Shown here piece after piece: positions 31,444 to 40,400 of a DNA stretch of 41,986 bases; position 1 is the first letter of the stretch, and each line of letters opens with the position of its first letter. The stretch is from CALKGK01 sp964649515 (GTDB lineage Bacteria > Bacteroidota > Bacteroidia > Flavobacteriales_D > Sanyastnellaceae), in the NCBI GenBank assembly GCA_964649515.1, contig CAZYPV010000023.1, positions 1 to 41,986 of the forward strand, written 5' to 3'. The translations under genes and the position numbers were made by a program. The notes under the pieces were generated by a model. That model was not told the origin of the DNA, searched no databases, and worked only from the letters and a program-made list of their open reading frames with translations.

Positions 31444-32048
31444 AAGTCTTTTCGTATTCCATCGAACCATGTTGCCCAAGAAGATTGTAACAGGTCTGAT
31501 TCGGTATCAATGTCGTTCAGCTTTCGTAGTTGAACGACTTTCACATCGTTTTTATTTGCTTTATTAACCGTGTTTTCGAGCACTTCAGCAGTACTCCACT
31601 CCATATCCTCAAAAAGGAAAGGCAGTTTTTGATTCATTCCAATCAAATAGTAGCCACCGTCTTCACTAGGTCCCAAAACCAGATCATTCTCTTGCAGTGC
31701 ATCAAAGGCCTCATGAAGGAGATCTGGAGTCAAATCCGGACAATCTGTACCGATCATCACCACCGATTCCCCATGGTTCAAAACCGCATCAAACGCTTGG
31801 CTCATCTTCCAACCGAGATCTCCATTGATTTGTTCCCGGATGGAGAATTCTTTGGGCAAAGGATATTCTCCTTGTCCTTTCCAAAAAACATGGGTGTTCC
31901 ATGATGGGTTTTGTGCCAATTCCAAAGTGTGCTTTAGTAGCTTTTGGTAAACGAAGAGTGCTCCCTCTTCACCAATTCCCGCTGCCAATCGGGTTTTGCA
32001 TTTTCCCAACTCGGGTTTCTTCGCTAAAATGATGAGTGATTTTTTCAT
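31440..32048 (-). CDS. TIGR04282-type glycosyltransferase (DUF2064)
   Basis: The 202-residue protein is a small GT-A-like nucleotide-sugar enzyme. Seen are the N-terminal ILAKKPELGKCKTRLAAGIG (nucleotide-binding; the K-T-R-L of nucleotidyltransferase-like glycosyltransferases), VVMIGTDCPDLTPDLL (metal-binding acid region) and LGPSEDGGYYLIGM. This is the TIGR04282 family, named from arsenosugar clusters, though members also occur without them. ATG 32048 overlaps the rhodanese TGA by ATGA, and its own TGA overlaps the PNP start, so the three genes are one translationally coupled block. The donor and acceptor are unknown. Confidence 0.9.
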   Translation of the reverse strand: MKKSLIILAKKPELGKCKTRLAAGIGEEGALFVYQKLLKHTLELAQNPSWNTHVFWKGQGEYPLPKEFSIREQINGDLGWKMSQAFDAVLNHGESVVMIGTDCPDLTPDLLHEAFDALQENDLVLGPSEDGGYYLIGMNQKLPFLFEDMEWSTAEVLENTVNKANKNDVKVVQLRKLNDIDTESDLLQSSWATWFDGIRKDL

Positions 32049-32533
32049 TTGAGCACCACTTCCCCTGAACGAATCCATCGGGACCATTTCTGGTTGTACC
32101 CATGGATTTTTTGGGTTGAACCTTGGTCATTTTCCATGGGTTTTTCATCGTTGCACCACTGAAAGAGTCCGCCATAAAGATTAAAAACAGTGGTGTATCC
32201 TGCCTCTTCCAGTTGTTTCGCAATCTCATTGCTTCGGTACCCTATCGAACAATACACCACAAGGGTATCATCTTTGGCGATGCCATTCACACGAGACAAA
32301 TCAAAGTCATCATACCCAATAAAAACAGCTCCGGGAATTCGGCTTACTTGGTACTCTTTCAATTCTCTCGCATCGAGAAAGAAATAGTTGTTGGAATCGG
32401 GAAGGCTGTCGGCATAGATATAAGGTACTTCTTCCTCCACCGTGCGCTCCACCATGGCATCGAAGTCATCGCTTTGTCCGCAACCCAACACAGCACTTAA
32501 AACCATACTCAATAAAACCAGTGTTTTTTTCAT
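32045..32533 (-). CDS. Rhodanese-domain lipoprotein
   Basis: The 162-residue product starts at ATG 32533 with a lipoprotein signal (KKTLVLLSMVLSAVLGC; lipobox VLGC). A single rhodanese domain follows, from about residue 40 to 130: the loop FLDARELKEYQVSRIPGAVFIG and the active-site cysteine in VVYCSIGYRSNEIA, then YTTVFNLYGGLFQW. Such domains hold a persulfide on cysteine and move sulfur, or bind oxyanions such as arsenate or phosphate. The short tail after the domain is polar. The start is 46 bases after the DUF547 gene and the end overlaps the glycosyltransferase start (ATGA). It is likely periplasmic. Confidence 0.92.
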   Translation of the reverse strand: MKKTLVLLSMVLSAVLGCGQSDDFDAMVERTVEEEVPYIYADSLPDSNNYFFLDARELKEYQVSRIPGAVFIGYDDFDLSRVNGIAKDDTLVVYCSIGYRSNEIAKQLEEAGYTTVFNLYGGLFQWCNDEKPMENDQGSTQKIHGYNQKWSRWIRSGEVVLK

Positions 32534-32579
32534 TGTTAAAAGCATGTTCAAATATAGCGAGCTCGAATGAATGAAGGCT

Positions 32580-33293
32580 TTATTTGCCGTTCAAGTTCCA
32601 ATTGTACTCCCCATATTCCACCTTGGCGTTCTCTTGAATCTTCACGGAACTATAGTTATTCAAGAATGCAATGAGCGACTGCCCGCGGGTAAAATCTTCC
32701 TTGAACCAATCAAAGATGGACGAGATAAGCAATTGATTTGGGCTGATGGTATTTCGGCTGCCATCATTGATGAACTCTTTGCTCAAGCGATCCAAAACGG
32801 CATTCAGATTTTCGGGATAGAAGGCTTTGTTGAGGAGTTTTGGACAAGAAATGCTCGCACAATTGATGGCGAAGTGAATTCTTGGGTCGTTGAAATCTTT
32901 TCGTAGAATTTCGTGCTCAATTTGATTAAGTGAATAAGACTTTCCTTGGAGGGTGATGAATTTCTTATCCCAAGGTTGATCCAAATCGGTGATGCTCTTG
33001 AGGGGAAGGTTTTGAATAATGAGTTCCAAAGTAAATGCATTGTAAACGTTGATCCAGTATGCCTTCTTCTCATTATTACTCCACGATGCTGTGGGAACTT
33101 CTTTGGATAATCCTTTGAGCACTTCTTTAAAGTCAGAACTGTTCTTCAAAGCACTATAATCCACATCTCCAGTGGAGCTTACGTGTTTTTGAAGTACTGA
33201 ATTCCAAAGGTTGAGGGTTTCATTGCCCGGACCAAAATTGGCCTTCATTCCAACAAAACAAAAACAAAAAGCCATTAACAGAATCGATTTCAT
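32580..33293 (-). CDS. DUF547 domain exported protein
   Basis: ATG 33293 gives a signal peptide (KSILLMAFCFCFVGMKANF), so the 237-residue protein is exported; a few codons upstream are also open. The DUF547 domain runs from about 45 to 215 with its conserved features: KKAYWINVYNAFTLELII, SLNQIEHEILRK, the HFAINCASISCPKL cysteine pair and LSKEFINDGSRN. The function is unknown; the N-C-A-S-x-S-C-P block recalls a papain-like or transglutaminase-like fold. It is the first gene of a four-gene operon that matches the auxiliary gene set seen beside arsenosugar genes. A weak TACCTTCG box (33323-33316, minus) is 23 bases upstream of the ATG. Confidence 0.93.
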   Translation of the reverse strand: MKSILLMAFCFCFVGMKANFGPGNETLNLWNSVLQKHVSSTGDVDYSALKNSSDFKEVLKGLSKEVPTASWSNNEKKAYWINVYNAFTLELIIQNLPLKSITDLDQPWDKKFITLQGKSYSLNQIEHEILRKDFNDPRIHFAINCASISCPKLLNKAFYPENLNAVLDRLSKEFINDGSRNTISPNQLLISSIFDWFKEDFTRGQSLIAFLNNYSSVKIQENAKVEYGEYNWNLNGK

Positions 33294-33430
33294 GCCTAAC
33301 ATTTTTAATTCCAACCGAAGGTAAGTTCCTCAACTCACAGATTCATCACAAAAGAAAAGATAAACTGAAAGTCGGCCATTTGCTTTGCGGGTCTTCAAAA
33401 TTTCTGCCAAATTCGCACAAAAGAAAGCAG

Positions 33431-34594
33431 ATGAAAAAGATAGGTGTAATTGGTGCAGGTGCGATGGGGTCTGGTATTGCTCAGGTGGCCGCTCAGAACG
33501 GACATCAGGTGATTCTTTCAGACACCAGTGAAGAAATTCTGAGCAAAAGCAAGAAGAGTTTGGAGAAAGTAATGAACCGTTTATTGGAAAAGGGCCGACT
33601 TTCAAAGGAAGAAGCAGAAGCCATTCCAGCGCGCATTCAATACACCACAGATCTCTCAGCTTTTGCCGAAACCGACCTCATCATTGAAGCCATTGTAGAG
33701 CGTTTGGATATCAAAAAATCTGTTTTTACCACCTTGGAAAGCATCGTTTCTCCCACATGCATTTTGGCATCGAATACCTCGAGTTTGAGCATTGCATCGA
33801 TTGCATCGGCCTGTGAACATTCCTCCAGAGTATTGGGTATTCATTTCTTCAATCCCGCCCCATTAATGCCCCTTGTTGAGATTATTCCTGCGGTTCAAAC
33901 CAGCAATGATGTGCTGAAGGAAGCCAAAAGCATGATTGACTCTTGGGGTAAAGTGAGCGTGCTGACGAAAGACACCCCCGGTTTTATCGTGAACCGCGTT
34001 GCTCGGCCTTTTTATGGTGAAGCGCTTCGCATTTATGAGGAAGGGATTGCCGACATGCCCACCATCGATTGGGCCATGAAGCACCTGGGTGGATTTCGAA
34101 TGGGTCCGTTTGAGTTGATGGACTTCATTGGAAACGATGTCAACTACGCTGTAACGGAATCGGTATTTCAGGCTTTTTACAATGATCCAAGATACAAGCC
34201 ATCCTTCACCCAGAAAAGACATGCTGAAGCCGGATGGTTGGGCAGAAAATCTGGACGCGGCTACTATAATTATGCCGAAGGGAGTTCAAATCCAAGCGCC
34301 ATTGAAGACCAGGTGTTAGGACAAAAAATTGTGGATCGCATTGTCACCATGCTCATCAACGAAGCAGCTGATGCTCTTTTCTGGAACATCGCCTCGGCCA
34401 AAGACATTGATCTGGCCATGACCAAAGGGGTGAATTACCCAAAAGGGCTCCTCGCGTGGGCCAATGAAATTGGTTTGGAACGATGCGTTGAAGCTATGGA
34501 TGAACTTTACGATGAATACCGAGAAGATCGCTATCGATGCAGTCCATTGCTGAGGCGAAAAGCTTCTAAAGGCATTGATTTCGAGATCGATTAA
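33431..34594 (+). CDS. 3-hydroxyacyl-CoA dehydrogenase
   Basis: The 387-residue NAD-dependent enzyme starts at ATG 33431 (KKIGVIGAGAMGSGIAQVAA). Its Rossmann domain (1-185) holds the G-x-G-x2-G loop. The catalytic His region is HFFNPAPLMPLVEIIP (near 140), with TKDTPGFIVNRVARPFYGEA, and two C-terminal 3HCDH-type helical domains (about 186-285 and 300-385) make it longer than the usual 285-residue 3-hydroxybutyryl-CoA dehydrogenase. It oxidises 3-hydroxyacyl-CoA in beta-oxidation or phenylacetate-type pathways. Its stop shares TTAA (34591-34594) with the convergent symporter gene. No other beta-oxidation gene is adjacent. Confidence 0.95.
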   Translation: MKKIGVIGAGAMGSGIAQVAAQNGHQVILSDTSEEILSKSKKSLEKVMNRLLEKGRLSKEEAEAIPARIQYTTDLSAFAETDLIIEAIVERLDIKKSVFTTLESIVSPTCILASNTSSLSIASIASACEHSSRVLGIHFFNPAPLMPLVEIIPAVQTSNDVLKEAKSMIDSWGKVSVLTKDTPGFIVNRVARPFYGEALRIYEEGIADMPTIDWAMKHLGGFRMGPFELMDFIGNDVNYAVTESVFQAFYNDPRYKPSFTQKRHAEAGWLGRKSGRGYYNYAEGSSNPSAIEDQVLGQKIVDRIVTMLINEAADALFWNIASAKDIDLAMTKGVNYPKGLLAWANEIGLERCVEAMDELYDEYREDRYRCSPLLRRKASKGIDFEID

Positions 34595-36348
34595 GACTTC
34601 CGATAAACGAAGAATACCCCAATTCCGGAAAGCAGGGCAATCAAATAAAGAAGTGCGCTTGCTCCTGCTTCTCCATAAATCCATTTTCCTGTTCCAAAAA
34701 GGGCGGCGTACACCATAATGCAAGCTAAAAACATGCAAAGGATGAGGCCTGGAAGCGACCTTTGCTTCATGGTAGGAAGGTCGGTATTGTTCAATCCAAT
34801 TTTGCTCCACCCTTTTCCAAAAGGACGAATGACTTGATAATAGTTTTGAAGGGTAGCTTGATCACTGGGTTTGGTGAGTAAGGTTACTATGACCCACGCC
34901 AAGGTTGTTGTAAACACCGAAATACACAAGCCTACCCAAGAAGGAACACCTTCTGGCGCCAAGAGGGTCCATAAAATGGCAATCACAAATGAAACCACCA
35001 TTGCAGTAATCTCGGAATAGGCATTGATTCGATACCAAAACCACCGCATGATGAAAACCGAACCTGTTCCTGCACCAGCGAGAATGATCAGATCGAAACC
35101 GCTCTTCGCTGAGTCGATTTTGTAGGAAAGGAGTCCGGCCAGCACCATGAGGACGACCGTAGTGATTTGTCCTACCCAAACTTGGCGCTTATCACTAGCA
35201 TCTTTTCGAATGAAACGGGTATAGAAATCACTCACCACGTAGCTAGCTCCCCAATTCAAATGGGTTGAAATGGTGCTCATGAAAGCAGCAATCAAGGAGG
35301 CCATCACCAAACCGAGGAGTCCGGCCGGCAAATAAGTGAGCATTGCCGGATAAGCCAAATCATGCCCTACCACTACATCCATTCCGGGGAATGCCGCTTC
35401 GATGGACTGCAGATCGGGAAAAACAATGAGAGAAGCCAGAGCAATCAACAACCACGGCCACGGACGCAAAGCATAATGAGCGATGTTGTAGAAAAGGGTT
35501 GCAGCAACGGCGTGGTTCTCATTTTTGGCGCTAAGCATGCGCTGAGCAACATAGCCTCCTCCTCCGGGTTCAGAACCAGGATACCACGCTCCCCACCATT
35601 GTACGGCAAGTGGGATGACCAAGATGGACACAAAAAGTTCGGTGTCATTGATATCTGGGAAAAAATTCAAGGCTCCACTGACGTTTTCATGACTCAACAA
35701 AGCGGTCATTCCACCCACTTCTGGCATATTGACGATGGTTATCGTGGCCCAAACAGACCCCACCATGGCAATGAGAAATTGAAAGAAGTCGGTAATAATC
35801 ACCCCTCGTAGCCCACCCAAAGTGGAGTAAATCACCGTCACCACACCAGCGATTAAAAGTGTTTGAAGTTGACTCAAGCCAAGCATGATGGCCCCCAATT
35901 TAGCCGCCGCTAAACAGACCGTAGCCATGATGAGGATATTGATGAGCACACCGAGATACAAGGCTCGAAAGCCCCGAAGAAAGGCAGCTTCCTTTCCGCT
36001 GTAACGCAGTTCATAGAAGCCCAAATCGGTCATTACCCCCGATCTTCTCCAAAGTCGTGCGTAGACAAAAACGGTGAGCATACCCGTGAGCAAAAACGCC
36101 CACCACGCCCAATTACCAGCCACTCCTCCCCCATTTCTTACGATGTCGGTAACCAAGTTTGGCGTATCTGCAGAAAAAGTGGTAGCCACCATGGAAACTC
36201 CCAACAACCACCAGGGCATGCTTCGCCCAGAAAGAAAAAACTCAGCACTGCTGCTTCCCGCTTTTTTCATCGTCATCAATCCGATGATGAGGGATACAAC
36301 AAAAAATGCGACAATGATTCCCCAATCGATGGGCGCAAGGATGTTCAT
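34591..36348 (-). CDS. Sodium:solute symporter (SSS family)
   Basis: The 585-residue inner-membrane protein has 13-15 predicted hydrophobic segments. It shows the SSS beginning (DWGIIVAFFVVSLIIGL) and the sodium/solute signature region from about residue 40 (SSSAEFFLSGRSMPWWLLGVSM; TTFSADTPNLVTDIV). The substrate is not clear; relatives transport sugars, amino acids or organic acids. ATG 36348 is the first fit start; a TATACTTG box (seven of eight) with TTG 23 bases upstream is at 36363-36396 on the minus strand, predicting a leader of about 10 bases. It is 56 bases downstream of the C40 peptidase gene on the same strand. Confidence 0.93.
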   Translation of the reverse strand: MNILAPIDWGIIVAFFVVSLIIGLMTMKKAGSSSAEFFLSGRSMPWWLLGVSMVATTFSADTPNLVTDIVRNGGGVAGNWAWWAFLLTGMLTVFVYARLWRRSGVMTDLGFYELRYSGKEAAFLRGFRALYLGVLINILIMATVCLAAAKLGAIMLGLSQLQTLLIAGVVTVIYSTLGGLRGVIITDFFQFLIAMVGSVWATITIVNMPEVGGMTALLSHENVSGALNFFPDINDTELFVSILVIPLAVQWWGAWYPGSEPGGGGYVAQRMLSAKNENHAVAATLFYNIAHYALRPWPWLLIALASLIVFPDLQSIEAAFPGMDVVVGHDLAYPAMLTYLPAGLLGLVMASLIAAFMSTISTHLNWGASYVVSDFYTRFIRKDASDKRQVWVGQITTVVLMVLAGLLSYKIDSAKSGFDLIILAGAGTGSVFIMRWFWYRINAYSEITAMVVSFVIAILWTLLAPEGVPSWVGLCISVFTTTLAWVIVTLLTKPSDQATLQNYYQVIRPFGKGWSKIGLNNTDLPTMKQRSLPGLILCMFLACIMVYAALFGTGKWIYGEAGASALLYLIALLSGIGVFFVYRKS

Positions 36349-36362
36349 GGTTAAGGTTTTTG

Positions 36363-36396
36363 CAAGTATAAGTGATGTGGTTGATTCCCGAAACAA
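36363..36396 (-). promoter_or_regulatory. Promoter-like pair of the symporter gene
   Basis: On the minus strand TTG (36396-36394) and TATACTTG (36370-36363) are separated by 23 bases; the -7 box misses one base of the consensus. This is at the upper end of known spacing. Confidence 0.45.
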
Positions 36397-36404
36397 GGCT
36401 CGAA

Positions 36405-37124
36405 TTAGAAATAGCGCTTAATGATTCTCAGTTGATGGGAATAAGCCTTTGTTGCTCGGTTAAAAATGCCTTGATGGTCCAGTGTATCCCTTCTCACCTC
36501 ACCACTGGCATGCACGATGGTTACCGATTCATGTTCCTTTTCAACGATGCCCACATGGATGATTTTTCCTTCTTCATTGTCGAAAAAGGCGAGGTCTCCT
36601 GTCTGCACTTGTTCGATAAAGTCAATGGTTTCTCCTTGTTCTGCTTGCAAAGACGCGTCTCTTTTCAAAGCAACACCTTGAAATGCCAAAGCCAGTTGAG
36701 TGAGTCCGGAACAATCCACCCCTAAAACACTCTTCCCGCCCCACAGATAAGGAGCGCCCATAAACCGATCAATGAAATCGTGAAGATGGAGTTGCTTGCA
36801 CGGGACCCCCTTCACACCTTCGAAACTGGAATGAACAAAAGCTCCTAAAGGAATATAAAGCCCCGTGGCAGTCCGACTCAAAGCTTCGGAAGAACGACGA
36901 ACTTCCTTCAAATAGGCCTCTTTTTCCAAGGAACACCTCTCCAGCATCTTCGCGTCAACCCACCCTTCATAACCGTCTACAAAGCTGCGTACTCTTCGCC
37001 ATTGCTTTTGTTGATCAAGGAGTTCAACGAGTTCCCCAAATAAGAGTTGATTGACCATTTCCGAAGCATCTGAAGGAGTGCTTCTTTGCGGACAAAGGGC
37101 GGTGCTGACAAAAAAAGTTTCCAT
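36405..37124 (-). CDS. NlpC/P60 (C40) peptidase with SH3-like domains
   Basis: The 239-residue protein has an N-terminal SH3-like region (about 5-65; VNQLLFGELVELLDQQKQWRRV) and a C-terminal NlpC/P60 domain (about 110-235). In that domain are the catalytic Cys (GVDCSGL, near 139), the His of HVGIV (near 195) and the third residue in HASG. It should cut gamma-D-glutamyl-diaminopimelate bonds of peptidoglycan peptides, in cell-wall recycling. I see no signal peptide, so it may act in the cytoplasm on imported muropeptides. The start at ATG 37124 is supported by TAGCTTTG (37145-37138, minus), a full -7 box 14 bases upstream; this disfavors a competing frame (36977-37258). Confidence 0.93.
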   Translation of the reverse strand: METFFVSTALCPQRSTPSDASEMVNQLLFGELVELLDQQKQWRRVRSFVDGYEGWVDAKMLERCSLEKEAYLKEVRRSSEALSRTATGLYIPLGAFVHSSFEGVKGVPCKQLHLHDFIDRFMGAPYLWGGKSVLGVDCSGLTQLALAFQGVALKRDASLQAEQGETIDFIEQVQTGDLAFFDNEEGKIIHVGIVEKEHESVTIVHASGEVRRDTLDHQGIFNRATKAYSHQLRIIKRYF

Positions 37125-37137
37125 TCGAAGTTTTCAC

Positions 37138-37145
37138 CAAAGCTA
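37138..37145 (-). promoter_or_regulatory. -7 box of the C40 peptidase gene
   Basis: The minus strand reads TAGCTTTG, a full match to TAnnTTTG, ending 14 bases before the ATG (37124). A TTG at standard distance is not seen. Confidence 0.5.
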
Positions 37146-37252
37146 AACATTATAGCGCTTCTTTCATCGATGAATACTGGGAGTTCGTCGAAATCTTTAC
37201 CTTCGTTTTTCGGGGCTAATATTTCGACGAATGGTATTTTTTTGTCGATAAG

Positions 37253-37284
37253 TTGCATTTGTCAGAAATATCTTACTATCTTTG
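37253..37284 (+). promoter_or_regulatory. Promoter of the giant repeat protein
   Basis: TTG (37253-37255) and TATCTTTG (37277-37284) are spaced by 21 bases, a full consensus match. Predicted transcription starts near 37289, leaving a leader of about 119 bases. The leader contains a near-symmetric GAGGGAG-TGA-CTCCCCTC hairpin around 37339-37356 before the ATG at 37408. Confidence 0.6.
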
Positions 37285-37407
37285 ACGACGAAAACTGATC
37301 TACTATCATTTCTTATCCCGTCCTGGGAATTTACAACGAGGGAGTGACTCCCCTCTGACTGCATTATTTGCTTTTATTGATTGATTGTTTAATTAAAACC
37401 TACACAA

Positions 37408-40400
37408 ATGACAGATTCTACCTGTTGTTGCGTAGAGCGTTCTTGGCACGTAAAAAATCGCCTTGCGCTCTTGAACATCGCAACCTTTATTCTCATCTTT
37501 TTCTCCGTCCTCTTGGGCACGAGTTATGCCTCTGCTCAGGCGGCTTTTGTTACGGAAAGCACACCCTGGGGTTCCCAAGACTATGTGAACGGAATGAACA
37601 CCAAATTTGGCGCTGGCAACTGGACGAACGCTACCTTCTCCAGTGTCGACGTGAACGCGCTTCTCGCCAATCACGACTTCATCTACCTTGAAGGAAGTGA
37701 TGGATCTGCCAACGAATTGGAAACCTTTTTAGGCGCCAACGGAACGGCAATTGAAAATTGGGTTGCTGCTGGTAACCGAATCTTCATCAATGCTGCACCA
37801 AATGAAGGTGACGGCATGAGCTTCGGCTTTGGAGGTGTTGAGTTGGCTTACAATGGCATGGACTTGAGCATCACCCACATCAGTAATGTGGAGCCTTTCG
37901 ATGCTTCAAGTGCTGTGTGGGACGGAATTTCATCCGCTTCTGTTAGCGGAAACTATTTCGGTCACGCCTTGATTTGTCCGGCAGGAATGGTAGGTCACCT
38001 TCACGAAGTAGGTGATGATTCTCGCGTTACAGTAGCTTCCATGAACTACGGTGCTGGGTATGCCCTCTTTGGAGGAATCACCTATGCTGGAGCATGGAGC
38101 CCTGCTGAAGATGCCTTCGACCTTTACTTGAACATTCTTGGTTTGGCCATTGACGCTGAGACCAATCCTTGTGAGCCTGAACTCAACATCGTTTGTGCTT
38201 CAGACGTATCACTTGAATGTGGATCAGACATTACTCCAGATGCTATTGGTTATCCAAACATCGAGAGCAATGACTGCGTTGGTGAGCTCGAAATCTCGTT
38301 CATGGACGACATGGTTTCAAACGACAACTGTCCTTTGATCATCGCCAGAACATGGATTGCCACCGATGGTGAAGTAACCGAGATGTGTACCCAAACCATT
38401 ACCCTTGAAGACACTACAGCCCCTCTTATTGAAGCTGATTTTACCGACATCGAAGTTGCTTGTTCTGAAGTAGAAAACAACGAAGAAGCTCTTGCATCTT
38501 ATGCAATGGAGCTCATTGGACAACCTGCTGTTGCCGATTGTTCATCATTCGAAACCAACCTAGAAATGAGCTACAGCGCTTTGGATGAGTGTCCAATCGT
38601 TGGAGCACTTGATGTTGAATTTACGGCTACTGATGAGTGTGGAAACGTATCATCTTTCTCATTTACCATTAGTGTGTCTGACACTGAAGGTCCTGTATTT
38701 GATCTTGAAGAAGAAATCCTAGTGTCTTGCTTGGAAGAAGTACCAGCTCCTGCTGATTTAGTTGCTTTTGACCTATGCTCTAACGAAGAAATTCCAGCAG
38801 ACCTGTTCACTTCAAACAATGGAGAATTGACCGACACATGTTCTCTTTCAACAGCGTTTGGTCCTGGTGATGACTGGGCATTCTGGTTGCCTACCCTATC
38901 AGAGGATGGATTTGCCTCATCTGCAAACTATAACTTTGATGCTAACGGTGGACACTTTGATCAGTTCAACGATGGAACAGCTCACATCTACGGAACGGTG
39001 GTTAACGACGCTAACCCATCAGAAATGTTCGAATTGAGCATCTGGTTGGAAAACAAAGCAGATTGGACAACATGGAGTGGACTTGGACGTAACTACAAAG
39101 ACGACCTCGGATGTGCTGAGCCAGACGCTCTCTACGAAGATTGGACGTATTATGAAATGGTGAACGGATTCTCTACTGCAGTTGGTCTTGGTGACTTTGC
39201 TGGAGATGTATTGAGCCTGAACCACATGCCAGCGAGCTACTACTTCGGATTCCAAATTGGAATGGGTGCCAACAACAAAAACTGTGATTACGGAATTTCA
39301 GGTTGGTTCACCTACGAAGGTTTTGTTGACGGACAATACATCAACGGTCATGGTGACGTGAATGCAGATGCATCTTGCGGACCAGTGAACGAACAAGACT
39401 GTCCTCACAACACTGAGTTTACTTACTTGTACAGAGCAGTTGACGCATGTGGAAACGCAAGCATCGCTGAACAAACCATCATTGTGAACGACGAAATCGG
39501 CCCAGATTTCATCGATTTCCCAGCAGACATTACTGTTTCTTGTGACGCATATCCAGTAGAAATCCCTGTATTGTCAGGAGTGGATAACTGTGAAGGAGAA
39601 GTAATCGTTGTAGGCCCTGAAGACTTGATGATCCCTGGTGATTGTCCGAACGAATACATCATTGAGCGCACATGGGGTGCTATTGACATCTGTGGAAACA
39701 GAACAGATCGCACATGGACCATCACCATCGTTGATGAGGAAGCTCCAATGTTTGAAGGATTGCCAGCAGCAGAACTTACTGTAGAATGTGATATGGTTCC
39801 TGAAGCTGCTGAAGTAAGCGTTTCAGACAACTGTTCAGCAGTTGAAAACATCGCTTTTGATTACAGCGAAGAATTGATTGACGGCGATTGCCCAGGAAAC
39901 TACACCATCATTCGTGAGTGGATTGCTGTGGATGAGTGTGAAAACGAAAACAACTTCGTTCAAACCATCAACGTACAAGATACCACTGCACCAACGTTCA
40001 ATGATTACGAGTATTACACCGCTATTTCTTGTGAAGAAGTGGATGGGTACACTTTGACTGCCTCTGACAATTGTGGTGAGGCTACAGTTGAAATTACATT
40101 TGAGCAATTGAACTCTGGTGGATGTATGGGAGTACTCTACCGCGAATACACCGCTACTGATGAGTGTGGTAATGAAGCTACTGTTGAACAGTTCATTACC
40201 ATCACCGATGACGTAGCACCTTCTTTGGTAAATGTTCCTGAAAACAACACACTAGAATGCTCAGACGTATCGATGATGGACAACGGTAACTTCTTCGATC
40301 AAGGAGATGTTTTCGGTGAAGACAACTGCGCACTTGAAGTGAGCATTGATTACTCTGAAGAAGTTCAAGACGACGGTGACGATTGTGAAAACTCTTACCT

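Noticed and set aside
36977..37258. 93-codon minus-strand frame starting before the C40 peptidase
   Set aside because: It overlaps the peptidase's SH3 region in another frame and lacks a promoter; a -7 box at 37138-37145 points to the peptidase start. Its first 45 residues look mildly protein-like, so a small doubt remains.
37368..38480. Short frames over the start of the giant gene
   Set aside because: They are shadows of the continuous frame from 37408 that stays open to the window end.
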